Source: Clostridiales bacterium (GTDB taxonomy: Bacteria; Bacillota; Clostridia; Christensenellales; Aristaeellaceae). From it: a stretch of DNA of 64,000 nucleotides. Numbering within the stretch: position 1 is the first letter of the stretch; the number at the start of each line of letters is the position of its first letter. Location of the stretch: NCBI GenBank assembly GCA_015056085.1, contig SVHA01000002.1, positions 62,001 through 126,000 of the forward strand, in the 5' to 3' direction. The position numbers and the translations under genes were made by a program. The notes under the pieces were generated by a model. The model worked only from the letters and a program-made list of their open reading frames with translations, was not told the DNA's origin and did not search any database. Of the stretch, positions 53,837 through 61,797 are shown in pieces.

Positions 53837-54793
53837 CTCTTCCATGTCGTCTGTGCGGTCAGAAATAATGTATCTCGGGCGGGCCTTGACTTCCAGATAA
53901 ATCTTGCCGATGTACTCGCCAATCAATCCAAGGAACAGGCACTGCACGCCGCCCACAAAGCACACCAGGCACGCAAGGCTTGCCCAGCCGGCCACGCTGT
54001 GCCCCAGCATGGCGGCGACGACCGCCCACACAATGCCGATAAAGGACAGGAGCATGATCAGCAGCCCGGCGAAAAAGACCATCCGGATGGGCTTGACCGA
54101 CAGGGAGGTGATGCCGTCAAAGGCCAGCGCCAGCATCTTTTTCAGGGAATACTTGCTTTCCCCGGCGATGCGCTCGTGGCGCTCGTAGTACACGCTGGTG
54201 GACTTGAAGCCCACCATGGGCACCATGCCCCGAAGGAACAGGTTGACCTCCTTGAAATTGGCGAATTCCTTCAGCACACGGCTGGAAATCAGCCGGTAAT
54301 CCGCATGGTTGAACACCACATCGGCGCCCATCGCCTTGAGCAGTTTGTAGAAGCCTTCCGCCGTAAAGCGTTTGAAGAAGGTGTCGGTGTCCCGCTTGGA
54401 GCGCACGCCGTAAACGACCTCGCAGCCGTCCATATAGGCGTCCACCATGGCGTCCATGGCACCTATATCATCCTGACCGTCGCAGTCAATGCTGATGGTG
54501 ATGTCGCAGCGGGTGCGGGCTTCCATCAGCCCGGCCAGCACGGCGGCCTGATGCCCCCGGTTGCGGCTCTGGGCGATGCCTTCATAATGCTCGTCCTGCC
54601 GGGACAGGTCCTCAATGATGTCCCAGGTGCGGTCACGGCTGCCGTCATTGACGAACAGAATCCGGCTGTCGGGGCTGATTTTCCCCTGGGCCGTCAAGGC
54701 GTTGATCTTTTCCAGGAACATCGGCGCCGTCAGGGGCAGCACGGTTTCCTCGTTATAACAGGGAACAACGATATACAGCACGGGTGTGTTCAA
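53834..54793 (-). CDS. GtrB/dolichol-phosphate-mannosyltransferase-like GT2 with two TM helices
   Basis: 319 aa. GT2 domain (LYIVVPCYNEETVLPLT, ILFVNDGSRDRTW, SRNRGHQAAVLAGLM, SIDCDGQDD with the DxD-type site, GESKYSLKKMLALAFDG) followed by two transmembrane helices (about 228-252 and 264-290). Such enzymes transfer glucose or another sugar to undecaprenyl phosphate for later modification of wall polymers. The start is TTG at 54793, seven bases after AAAGGAGGG. The stop codon lies within a hairpin-repeat motif (CCTGGTCAC on +). Confidence 0.93.
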   Translation of the reverse strand: MNTPVLYIVVPCYNEETVLPLTAPMFLEKINALTAQGKISPDSRILFVNDGSRDRTWDIIEDLSRQDEHYEGIAQSRNRGHQAAVLAGLMEARTRCDITISIDCDGQDDIGAMDAMVDAYMDGCEVVYGVRSKRDTDTFFKRFTAEGFYKLLKAMGADVVFNHADYRLISSRVLKEFANFKEVNLFLRGMVPMVGFKSTSVYYERHERIAGESKYSLKKMLALAFDGITSLSVKPIRMVFFAGLLIMLLSFIGIVWAVVAAMLGHSVAGWASLACLVCFVGGVQCLFLGLIGEYIGKIYLEVKARPRYIISDRTDDMEE

Positions 54794-54866
54794 CCTGTTC
54801 CCTCCTTTCCGGGGTGGTGAGTTGCTTCATGATAAAGACGCTTGTATGGGGATAAATTCTTCCCGC

Positions 54867-54895
54867 TTGACGGAATTTCCTGCCTGTGGTATGCT
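54867..54895 (+). promoter_or_regulatory. Promoter of tadA
   Basis: TTGACG (54867-54872), a 17-base spacer, TATGCT (54890-54895), 24 bases before the ATG; a short leader with GGAGGAAGGAGG. Confidence 0.7.
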
Positions 54896-54919
54896 CCAGG
54901 GGAGGAAGGAGGCGCAGGC

Positions 54920-55366
54920 ATGGACAAATGGATGGAACAAGCCCTGATGCTGGCCCGGGAGGCCGCTCAGGCGGGAGAAGTGCCTGTGGGCGCCGTGCTG
55001 GTGCGGGGGGAAGAAATGGTCTGCCAGGCCAGGAATCGCCGGGAGAAACTTCACGACCCCACCGCCCATGCGGAAATGCTGTGCCTCCGGGAAGGCGCAC
55101 GGCTGCTGGGGGACTGGCGGCTGCGGGAATGCACCCTGTATGTGACGCTGGAGCCCTGCCCCATGTGCGCCGGCGCCATGGTCATGAGCCAGTTGGGTCA
55201 GTGCGTCTTCGGTGCGGCGGATGAGCGCCAGGGCTGCTGCGGCAGCGTGTACGACCTGCCGGGCGACAGCGCCCTGCATGGCGTCACCCGTTGGCAGGGC
55301 GGCGTGATGGCAGCAGAGTGCCAGGCATTGCTGAAAGAATTCTTCTCGAACAAACGGAAAGCGTAA
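54920..55366 (+). CDS. tadA: tRNA-specific adenosine deaminase
   Basis: 148 aa. Converts A34 to inosine in tRNA-Arg(ACG). Zinc-site motifs TAHAEML (His and catalytic Glu) and EPCPMCAGAM (two Cys) are intact, with the N-terminal MEQALMLAREAAQAGEVPVGAVLV. The start is ATG 54920 with AAGGAGG upstream; the frame stays open to 54842 but covers the promoter. A terminator follows immediately. Confidence 0.96.
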   Translation: MDKWMEQALMLAREAAQAGEVPVGAVLVRGEEMVCQARNRREKLHDPTAHAEMLCLREGARLLGDWRLRECTLYVTLEPCPMCAGAMVMSQLGQCVFGAADERQGCCGSVYDLPGDSALHGVTRWQGGVMAAECQALLKEFFSNKRKA

Positions 55367-55389
55367 AGCGGCGAAGAGCCGCTTTTTTT
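55366..55389 (+). terminator. Terminator of tadA
   Basis: AAGCGGC/GCCGCTT with a five-base loop, then seven T's; it overlaps the last base of the stop codon. Confidence 0.88.
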
Positions 55390-55637
55390 GTTCAAAAAAG
55401 GTCGAGCATTCAGTGCCGCAACTCGCCGCCAAACGACTGAAAATCGAAAACTGACGAGTCCCTTCGGGGCGTTTAGACGGGGCGAAGCCCCTGTGCGGTG
55501 GTTTTCGTGCGATTTTGCTTGCAAAATCGCTGCCTTACACGGAGGAACGGCTGTCAGGGCTGCTTGCAGACCTGACAGTGACGGAGTGCAAAACTCGAAA
55601 AAGTGCCTTCTGCACTTTTTCGAAACGCTGAACAGGC
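55390..55637. repeat. Non-coding palindrome-rich region between tadA and the amidohydrolase gene
   Basis: No gene is seen. Three strong palindromes: GCGATTTTGC/GCAAAATCGC (55509-55530), CTGTCAGG/CCTGACAG (55551-55578) and a 12-bp stem TCGAAAAAGTGC/GCACTTTTTCGA (55595-55623). A shorter GGGGCGAAGCCCC occurs near 55480. The last stem may end the minus-strand amidohydrolase transcript. The style differs from the hairpin arrays at 53 and 59 kb. Confidence 0.55.
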
Positions 55638-56441
55638 TTATTCCCCGTCCGTTTCGCCCATGAGACGCTCGAAGTTCTTATACAGGATCAGTTCCCGCTC
55701 TTCTTCCGTCAGGTCCAGACGGTTGAAGCGCTCCAGTTCCTTCACGGGGTCCCACATGGGCATATCCGTGGCGAAAAGCACCTGGGATGCGCCGTAGCGG
55801 TGGATGATTTTGACGGCTTCTTCCGGGGTGATGGCATAGAGGCTGGAGGAGGTGTCCACATACACATTGCTGCGGCCCGCCAGCACCTTCCACGCCTGAT
55901 TCCAGATGGACCAGCCGCCGAAATGGGCGCAAATCGCCGTCAGGGACGGCACCTTGTCCAGCGCCCGGGCCATTCTTTCCGGCTGGGAATAGGGATAGCG
56001 GTGATCGCCGGTGTGGGCCAGCAGAATCAGCCCGCGCTCCGCCATGGCCTCATACAGGCGGATGGCGGCAGGGTCGTCCAGGTGGAAAAACTGGGTGTCG
56101 GGGTGGAGCTTCACGCCCTTCAAGCCTGCGTCCACAATGCCGTCCAGCACTTTTTCCATCTGGGGATGATCAGGATGCACCGAGCCAAAGCCCGTCAGCC
56201 TGTCGGGGTGGGCTTGCACGGAGGCGACGATGAAGTTGTTGATGGCCTCGGTGCGCTCCCAGGTCAGCGCCACAGAATGCACCAGCGAGCGGGTGATGCC
56301 CGCCTCGGCGCTGCGGCTGAGCACATGGGCGAGGGTGCCGTCCATTTCCATGTTCAGCTGATAAAAATCGCCGATGGACTGCACCGCCTTGTGGGCGATC
56401 TTGTCAGGATAAATATGCACATGGGAATCGATGATTTTCAT
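55638..56441 (-). CDS. Amidohydrolase-2 family metal-dependent hydrolase
   Basis: 267 aa TIM-barrel hydrolase. Metal ligands are visible in IIDSHVHIYPD (HxH), KGVKLHPDTQ, LLAHTGDHRYP, ICAHFGGW and FATDMPMWDP (Asp). The family includes decarboxylases and lactonases, so the substrate cannot be assigned. The start is ATG 56441 (GGGGACATCC upstream), at the conserved MKIIDSHVH; the longer frame covers the purA terminator. Confidence 0.88.
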   Translation of the reverse strand: MKIIDSHVHIYPDKIAHKAVQSIGDFYQLNMEMDGTLAHVLSRSAEAGITRSLVHSVALTWERTEAINNFIVASVQAHPDRLTGFGSVHPDHPQMEKVLDGIVDAGLKGVKLHPDTQFFHLDDPAAIRLYEAMAERGLILLAHTGDHRYPYSQPERMARALDKVPSLTAICAHFGGWSIWNQAWKVLAGRSNVYVDTSSSLYAITPEEAVKIIHRYGASQVLFATDMPMWDPVKELERFNRLDLTEEERELILYKNFERLMGETDGE

Positions 56442-56483
56442 GCGGATGTCCCCTTTCTGCCGCATAAAAGGCGGCATGATGAC

Positions 56484-56516
56484 AAAAAGGCAGAGGAACA
56501 GCATGGTCCCTCTGCC
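56484..56516 (-). terminator. Terminator of purA
   Basis: On the minus strand GGCAGAGG/CCTCTGCC with a 12-base loop, then TTTTT. It lies between purA and the amidohydrolase gene; a second small stem (TGCCGC/GCGGCA) follows at about 56458-56477. Confidence 0.8.
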
Positions 56517-56527
56517 TGATGATGCTT

Positions 56528-57802
56528 TTAACGATACAGGATTTCCTCACGCTTGGGACCATTGGATACCATGCGGATCGGCACGCCGCACTGCGCCTCG
56601 ATGAATTCCACATACTTGCGGCAGTTTTCCGGCAGGTCGGCGTAATTGCGCACGCCGCGGATGTCCGTCTTCCAGCCGGGGAGTTTTTCATACACGGGCT
56701 TGCACCGCATGAGGGTGGGGGTGGCAGGGAAATCGGTAATCACCTGACCATCCACTTCATAGCCAACGCACACGGGAATTTCGTCCAGATAGCCCAGCAC
56801 GTCCAGGTTGGTCAGCACCACTTCCGTGGCGCCCTGCACCATCACGCCGTAGCGGGTAGCCACAGCGTCAAACCAGCCCACATCACGGGCACGGCCGGTG
56901 GTGGCGCCAAACTCGCCGGCGTCACCGCCGCGGCGGCGCAGCTCGTCGCCTTCTTCACCTTCCAGGCGCACCACGAAGGGGCCTGCGCCCACGCAGGAGG
57001 AGTAGGCCTTGGTGACGCAGTAGATGTCCGTCATGTCCCGGGGGGACACGCCGGCGCCCACGCAGCCAAAGCCTGCCAGGGGAGAAGAAGAGGTGGTATA
57101 GGGGTAGATGCCGTGGTCGGGGTCACGCAGGGAACCCAGCTGGCCTTCCAGCAGGATGACCTTGCCTTCCTTGTTGGCCTTGTGCAGGTACAGGGTGGTG
57201 TCGCACACCATGGGGCGAATCTTCTCCGCCAGCTGATGCAGATGGGCCACCATGGCGTCCACATCCACCTGGGGCTTGTGATACAGGTGTTCCAGCAGGC
57301 AGTTTTTCTTCACCAGGGCGATTTCCAGCCGCTGGCGCAGGATCTCCTCGTCATACAACTGGCAGACCTGGATGCCCACCTTGGCGAACTTATCAGAATA
57401 GAAGGGAGCAATGCCGCTCTTGGTGGAGCCGAAAGCGCTCTTGCCCAGCCGCTCTTCTTCGAACTTGTCAAAGTCGATATGATAGGGCAGCATCACCTGG
57501 CAGCGATCGGAGATCAGGAGCTTGGGCATGGGCACGCCGCGGGAAGTGATGGATTCCAGCTCGCTGATAAGAGCCTCAATGTTCAGCGCCACGCCGGGGC
57601 CGATAATATTGACCACATTCTGATGAAACACGCCCGAGGGCAGCAGGTGCAGGGCAAACTTGCCGTACTGATTGATAATGGTGTGACCGGCATTGGCGCC
57701 GCCCTGAAAGCGGACCACCACATCGCTGGATTCTGCCAGCATATCCGTCACTTTCCCCTTGCCTTCATCGCCCCAGTTGGCGCCTACGATGGTGCGTACC
57801 AT
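56528..57802 (-). CDS. purA: Adenylosuccinate synthetase
   Basis: 424 aa. Joins IMP and aspartate with GTP hydrolysis to adenylosuccinate, a step towards AMP. Motifs: the N-terminal P-loop IVGANWGDEGKGKVTD, the catalytic His region RFQGGANAGHTI, the SGVFHQNV, GSTKSGIAPFYSDK and GTSSPLAG-type segments (here TTSSSPLAGFGCVGAGVSP), and the C-terminal RVSNGPKREEIL-like RMVSNGPKREEILYR. The start is ATG 57802 with AAGGAGGTCA upstream, rather than the longer frame. Confidence 0.97.
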   Translation of the reverse strand: MVRTIVGANWGDEGKGKVTDMLAESSDVVVRFQGGANAGHTIINQYGKFALHLLPSGVFHQNVVNIIGPGVALNIEALISELESITSRGVPMPKLLISDRCQVMLPYHIDFDKFEEERLGKSAFGSTKSGIAPFYSDKFAKVGIQVCQLYDEEILRQRLEIALVKKNCLLEHLYHKPQVDVDAMVAHLHQLAEKIRPMVCDTTLYLHKANKEGKVILLEGQLGSLRDPDHGIYPYTTSSSPLAGFGCVGAGVSPRDMTDIYCVTKAYSSCVGAGPFVVRLEGEEGDELRRRGGDAGEFGATTGRARDVGWFDAVATRYGVMVQGATEVVLTNLDVLGYLDEIPVCVGYEVDGQVITDFPATPTLMRCKPVYEKLPGWKTDIRGVRNYADLPENCRKYVEFIEAQCGVPIRMVSNGPKREEILYR

Positions 57803-57865
57803 ACGGATTGACCTCCTTGAAAAAGCAGCTGAAAACACAGCGCATCATTTCTTGGCATACGCTTT

Positions 57866-57894
57866 ATTATCCTACACCCCATCCTTTCTGTCAA
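57866..57894 (-). promoter_or_regulatory. Promoter of purA
   Basis: On the minus strand: TTGACA (57889-57894), a 17-base spacer, GATAAT (57866-57871). No purine riboswitch or PurR box was recognised in the leader. Confidence 0.75.
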
Positions 57895-57946
57895 GGGGAA
57901 TTCGTGCTTTTTTCGTGTTTCATCAGCATTTGATTTCGTTTCGCCC

Positions 57947-57975
57947 TTGCATCGAAAGGGAAAATACGCTACAAT
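57947..57975 (+). promoter_or_regulatory. Promoter of the XRE/S24-like regulator gene
   Basis: TTGCAT (57947-57952), a 17-base spacer, TACAAT (57970-57975), divergent from the purA promoter. Confidence 0.72.
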
Positions 57976-57999
57976 GAAGGCAATCTGAAGTCAAACAAA

Positions 58000-58031
58000 A
58001 AGGCCGCCGGGGAATCACCCCGCCGGGCCTT
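58000..58031 (+). promoter_or_regulatory. Leader hairpin before the XRE/S24-like gene
   Basis: AAGGCC/GGCCTT and GGGG/CCCC stems around a small loop, three bases before the AGGAGA ribosome-binding site. There is no T run. It may modulate translation. Confidence 0.4.
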
Positions 58032-58047
58032 CAAAGGAGAAGCATCA

Positions 58048-58776
58048 ATGAGCAGACTGGGAGATCTCATCCGCACCGAGCGCTTGCGCTCCAAACTCAC
58101 CCCCAAGCAGGTGGCCCGCAAGTGCGGCGTGGCGGAAAGCTACATTATCGCCGTGGAAGCTGGCACCCGCATTATTGCCGACGATCAGGCCCGGCGCATC
58201 CTCAGGACCATCGGCGTGCAGGATCAGACCGAGGCTGATTTCTCTCTGGAGGACATCGCTGCCACGGTGGACCTGGCGCAAGTGAGTCCCCAGATGGCCG
58301 CCCCGCAAAAGAGCAAGCCTGCCCTGACCCGTCCCGACGCCGCCCCCGCCGAGGAAAAGAGCGAGGGCGTCACCGGCAGCGTGTGGCTGGACGCCCTGAC
58401 CAGCGTGCTGAAAAATGTGCCCGTGATGAACGCCGTGATGAAGCCTGTTGATCACCGCCTGGTGCCCATTCAGAACGGCAAGATTGAAGGCGCCAACCCC
58501 GGCAAGGTGTTCTATTTCCTTGCGCCGGATGATTCCATGCGGGGCTTCCGCATCCATGCAGGGGACGTGGCGCTGATGGTGCCTGCCCAGAGCCCCGTGG
58601 ACGGCGCCGTGATGCTGGTGGAGCACAACAACCACCGCTTCCTCCGCAAGGTGAAAAAACTGGACGCCGTCACCATCCTGCTGCAGTCTTACGACCGGGA
58701 ATACGACGCCCAGACGGTGCATCTGTCCGAGTGTGCCTTCCTCGGCCGGGCAGTGAAGGTGGAGTATAGCCTGTAA
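58048..58776 (+). CDS. XRE-family regulator with S24/LexA-like C-terminal domain
   Basis: 242 aa. An N-terminal helix-turn-helix (about 3-58, LGDLIRTERLRSKLTPKQVARKCGVAESYIIAVEAGTR), a Pro/Ala-rich linker (about 85-115), and a C-terminal domain like the LexA/S24 peptidase fold (FLAPDDSMRGFRIHAGDVALMV, about 155-240). The Ser of the Ser-Lys pair is present (Ser163); at the Lys position the sequence reads FLRKV, with Arg where Lys is usual, so self-cleavage may be lost. A sensor-type regulator is likely. It is followed by hairpin array B and its terminator. Confidence 0.8.
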   Translation: MSRLGDLIRTERLRSKLTPKQVARKCGVAESYIIAVEAGTRIIADDQARRILRTIGVQDQTEADFSLEDIAATVDLAQVSPQMAAPQKSKPALTRPDAAPAEEKSEGVTGSVWLDALTSVLKNVPVMNAVMKPVDHRLVPIQNGKIEGANPGKVFYFLAPDDSMRGFRIHAGDVALMVPAQSPVDGAVMLVEHNNHRFLRKVKKLDAVTILLQSYDREYDAQTVHLSECAFLGRAVKVEYSL

Positions 58777-58970
58777 GTTGGGGGCTATGCCCCGCACCCC
58801 ACCAGGGGCGCTGCCCCTGGACCCCGGTCGGGGGCCCTGCCCCCGACACCCCTTTGTGGGGCTTTGCCCCACACCCCACCAGAGGGCGCTGCCCTCTGGA
58901 CTCCCGCAAGGGGCATTGCCCCTTGACCCATTACCCGGAAATCCTGAAGGATTTCCGGGGTGTTCTTTTT
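58777..58970 (+). repeat. Hairpin-module array B, left half, with terminator of the XRE/S24-like gene
   Basis: Six modules after the stop codon: stems such as CCAGGGG/CCCCTGG, TCGGGGG/CCCCCGA, GTGGGG/CCCCAC, CCAGAGGG/CCCTCTGG and CAAGGGG/CCCCTTG, each followed by nACCCC/nACTCC. It ends in the CCCGGAAATCC stem (58934-58959) with a T-rich tail (TGTTCTTTTT). It is thus the 3' untranslated region and terminator of the regulator gene. The last 60 bases match the same part of array A. Confidence 0.8.
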
Positions 58971-58990
58971 GGAGGAGTCTCATATATCCG

Positions 58991-59476
58991 GCTTGTCTTT
59001 GCCGGTACAACCAGGGGGCTTTCCGATCGCCCCCTGGACCCCTTCGGAGTCCCCTCCGATGATAGTTGACCGAGCAATAAACAAAGGATAATCCCCCATA
59101 CAAACAATCCCCCAAGCCTTTCAAGACTCGAGGAGGTGGGTTAAGGGCCAAATAAGACTACTTGCATCCGAAGGTTTCCAAAGGGCGATCGGAAAGCCCT
59201 TTGGGCGCCCGTGAGGGCGAAACCTCAACTTGCACAAAAGATTGTTCCATTTCTATGCTTATACCTGCAACGTCCCTTTGCCGGATGAACCAGGGGGCTT
59301 TCCGATCGCCCCCTGGACCCCTTCGGTCTGCATCCTTGTAAGTAAACTTTACCGCAACAAGACAATCCCCCCACCGCCTGACGGCGGAGCCCCCTTTACA
59401 CAAGGGGGCCTTTGTATGCTTGCCTCAAAAACCGTTCCTCCAATTTTCATGTTCCGAATTGTATAGCCGGAGGGGC
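58991..59476. repeat. Nested inverted blocks in array B
   Basis: Forward blocks with the CCAGGGGGC/GCCCCCTGG stem at 59011-59037 and 59290-59316, and an inverted block with CCAAAGGGC/GCCCTTTGG at 59178-59204. A decayed copy of the right-half terminator lies near 59104-59145. The order forward-inverted-forward-inverted (the last at 59488-59514) suggests one composite element inserted into or duplicated next to another. A CCGCC-type stem near 59375-59410 stands apart. No gene is seen. Confidence 0.7.
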
Positions 59477-59477
59477 G

Positions 59478-59772
59478 CCGAAGGTTTCCAAAGGGCGATC
59501 GGAAAGCCCTTTGGTCGCCCGTGAGGGCGAAACCTCACCTTGCACAAAAAATCACTTCCAAAGGAAAAACCTATATAAAAACAATCCCCCAAGCCCGTCA
59601 GGGCTCGGGGTGATGGGTCAAGGGTCGAAGACCCTTGCGGGGGTGTCGGGGGCAGAGCCCCCGACCGGGGTGCAGGGGCAGAGCCCCTGCCGGGGTGTGG
59701 GGCGGAGCCTCACAAGCAGGAGTCCAGAGGGCGCAGCCCTCTGGTGGGGTCCAGGGGCAACGCCCCTGGTCA
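59478..59772 (-). repeat. Hairpin-module array B, right half, with terminator of the secreted-protein gene
   Basis: Read on the minus strand: stop codon of the neighbouring gene (TGACCAGGGG...), about six hairpin modules, then a terminator (59577-59610; the G-T pair in its stem is valid only for the minus transcript) and the conserved inverted block. Nearly identical to array A right over 59478-59624. Confidence 0.8.
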
Positions 59773-60387
59773 CTTCGTGATCTTGACGGGATAGAGGTCT
59801 TCGTAGACGGACAGGCCCTGCTGGCGGCCGCCGAGATCCACATAGAGATCAAACACATCCGCCACTTCCTGCCCGGGGAGAATCACCTGCCCTGTCAGGA
59901 CATATGCGCCTGTCAGGGTCACGGCGAGGGGCGTGTCCTCCTTGCGCCTTGCAATCTGCTGAAGCATGGGCAGGCTCTTGGGCGAGAAATACACAGCGTA
60001 ATCCTCAAAATACGTGCGGTCGTATTCGGAGACCACAGCCATCACATCAAAGGTGTACACAGTGCCGTCCACATCAAGGGCAAGGGTGTCGGCGCACAGT
60101 TCCTCTGGCAGAGCGGTGGAGACCAGCATCCGCAGGGCGACCATGCCGTTTTGCGCATCCTCCACATAATCCAGATAGACGATCAGTTCGCCTTCGCCGT
60201 CCACGGCGCCGATAAAGGGCTGATTCACCGGCCGGTAGACAAAATCCAAGCCGTTGTCGTGGGGGATCATCATCCAATCGGCATCTGCCTTCAGCGTTTC
60301 CAGATCAAACCCTTCTGCACAGGAAACGCCCGTGAACAGGCAGAGCATCATCAGCAGCAACAGGAATTTCTTCAATAAAAACCGCAT
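59770..60387 (-). CDS. Secreted hypothetical protein
   Basis: 205 aa with an N-terminal hydrophobic signal (about 5-23; cleavage probably near SCA-EG; the Cys does not fit a lipobox well). The mature part is acidic and beta-rich with no recognisable domain or catalytic motif. Its stop codon lies within the hairpin-repeat motif CCTGGTCAC (+ strand). No clear promoter was found on the minus strand. Not recognised. Confidence 0.65.
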   Translation of the reverse strand: MRFLLKKFLLLLMMLCLFTGVSCAEGFDLETLKADADWMMIPHDNGLDFVYRPVNQPFIGAVDGEGELIVYLDYVEDAQNGMVALRMLVSTALPEELCADTLALDVDGTVYTFDVMAVVSEYDRTYFEDYAVYFSPKSLPMLQQIARRKEDTPLAVTLTGAYVLTGQVILPGQEVADVFDLYVDLGGRQQGLSVYEDLYPVKITK

Positions 60388-60462
60388 AAGCCGCCTCCTT
60401 TCCGGGGGGACATCTCTTTCTTGATGTATTCCCTGCGGGGCGGGCGTTTTCCTGCCGGCGTA

Positions 60463-60491
60463 TTGACTTTTTCCCCCCGGCGGTGTATCAT
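60463..60491 (+). promoter_or_regulatory. Promoter of the MFS transporter gene
   Basis: TTGACT (60463-60468), a 17-base spacer, TATCAT (60486-60491); start codon 60 bases downstream. Confidence 0.75.
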
Positions 60492-60550
60492 TTCGCAGGT
60501 GTTTCCTTTGGAGTTCACCTTTCGATATTCACCGCAAGCGAGGAATCAGC

Positions 60551-61726
60551 ATGACGCTTCTGTGCATCATTTATCTGTCCTTTATCGCCCTGGGTCTGCC
60601 GGACTCCCTTTTGGGCTCGGCCTGGCCCACCATGCGCCTGGAAATGGGCGCTCCCCTGCCCATGGCGGGCATGGTGTCCATGGTGTGCTCCGGCTGCACG
60701 ATTCTCTCCAGCCTCATGTCCACCCGGGTCATCCGACGCTTCGGCACCGGGCGTGTCACCATGTTTTCCACGCTGATGACGGCAACGGCGCTGATGGGCT
60801 ATGCCCTGGCGCCCTCTCCGTGGGTGCTGGTGATGGCGGCCATCCCCCTGGGTCTGGGCGGCGGCAGTGTGGATGCGGCCCTGAACAACTATGTGGCCCT
60901 GCACTACGAGGCCCGGCATATGTCCTGGCTGCACTGCTCCTGGGGCGTAGGCGCCATGGCGGGCCCGATGATTCTCTCGGCGGTGATGGCTTCCGGCGGA
61001 CAGTGGCGCATGGGCTACTGGATCTGCATCTCGGTACAGCTGCTGCTGACGCTGATGATGGCCCTGACGCTTCCCCTGTGGCAAAAGCAAAAGCCCGCCG
61101 CAGCGCTGGCACAATCAGCGCCCGCCGAGAATGCCGCCATGATGAGCAACCGTGAAGCCCTTCGTCTGCCGGGCATGATGGCGGTGCTGATCACGTTCCT
61201 GTGCTACTGCGCCTTTGAATCCACCATGGGCCTGTGGACAGCGTCCTACGCTCAGCAGAAGCTGGGCGCCACGCCGGAGCAGTCCGCTTTCCTGACCAGC
61301 CTGTTCTTTGCGGGGCTGACGCTGGGCCGGGCACTGAACGGATTTTTGACCATGCGACTGTCCAGCAAGTTCCTCATCCGGGCGTCCATTGCGATCATCC
61401 TGACAGGCGTTCTGCTGATGATGCTCCCGCTGGGGTACATCGGCTGCCTGCTGGCCACTGGGCTGATCGGCTTGGGTTGTGCGCCCGTTTATCCCTGCAC
61501 CATTCATGAAACGCCCCATCGCTTCGGCACGGCGGTGTCCCAGGCGGCCACGGGGCTGCAGATGGCCTTTGCGTATACTGGCTCCACGTTCCTGCCGCCG
61601 CTGATGGGCCTCATTTCCGGCGCAACCGGCATGGACATTCTGCCCTGGTGGCTGCTGACGCTGGGCGCAGGGATGCTGCTGGGCAATGAGGTTGTCAACC
61701 GTCAGACAGCGGGCAAAAACGCCTGA
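60551..61726 (+). CDS. Major facilitator superfamily transporter
   Basis: 391 aa with 12 hydrophobic segments in two halves of six and a cytoplasmic loop near residues 180-205. The pattern LGLPDSLLGSAWPTM at the start and SVDAALNNYVALHYEARHMSWLHCSWGVGAMAGP resemble sugar- or fucose-permease-like MFS proteins, but the substrate cannot be assigned. The ATG follows GAGGAATCAGC. It is followed by the promoter of the structured RNA. Confidence 0.88.
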   Translation: MTLLCIIYLSFIALGLPDSLLGSAWPTMRLEMGAPLPMAGMVSMVCSGCTILSSLMSTRVIRRFGTGRVTMFSTLMTATALMGYALAPSPWVLVMAAIPLGLGGGSVDAALNNYVALHYEARHMSWLHCSWGVGAMAGPMILSAVMASGGQWRMGYWICISVQLLLTLMMALTLPLWQKQKPAAALAQSAPAENAAMMSNREALRLPGMMAVLITFLCYCAFESTMGLWTASYAQQKLGATPEQSAFLTSLFFAGLTLGRALNGFLTMRLSSKFLIRASIAIILTGVLLMMLPLGYIGCLLATGLIGLGCAPVYPCTIHETPHRFGTAVSQAATGLQMAFAYTGSTFLPPLMGLISGATGMDILPWWLLTLGAGMLLGNEVVNRQTAGKNA

Positions 61727-61762
61727 TGACGGTGCGCTGATCGGCCTTCACTCAAATCGCCC

Positions 61763-61791
61763 TTGACTTTTCCGCCTAATAAAGCTATCAT
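61763..61791 (+). promoter_or_regulatory. Promoter of the structured RNA
   Basis: TTGACT (61763-61768), a 17-base spacer, TATCAT (61786-61791). The predicted start, 6-8 bases after the -10 box, coincides with the first base of the closing helix (61798). Confidence 0.8.
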
Positions 61792-61797
61792 AATCCC

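Noticed and set aside
53093-53868. Open reading frames running through the hairpin arrays (also 58.8-59.8 kb)
   Set aside because: They lack ribosome-binding sites, give proline/glycine-rich translations from repeat sequence, and similar frames occur on both strands. They are composition effects.
58000-58031. Terminator of a short transcript upstream of the XRE/S24-like gene
   Set aside because: The stem is imperfect and followed by AAAGGAGA, the ribosome-binding site, not by a T run.
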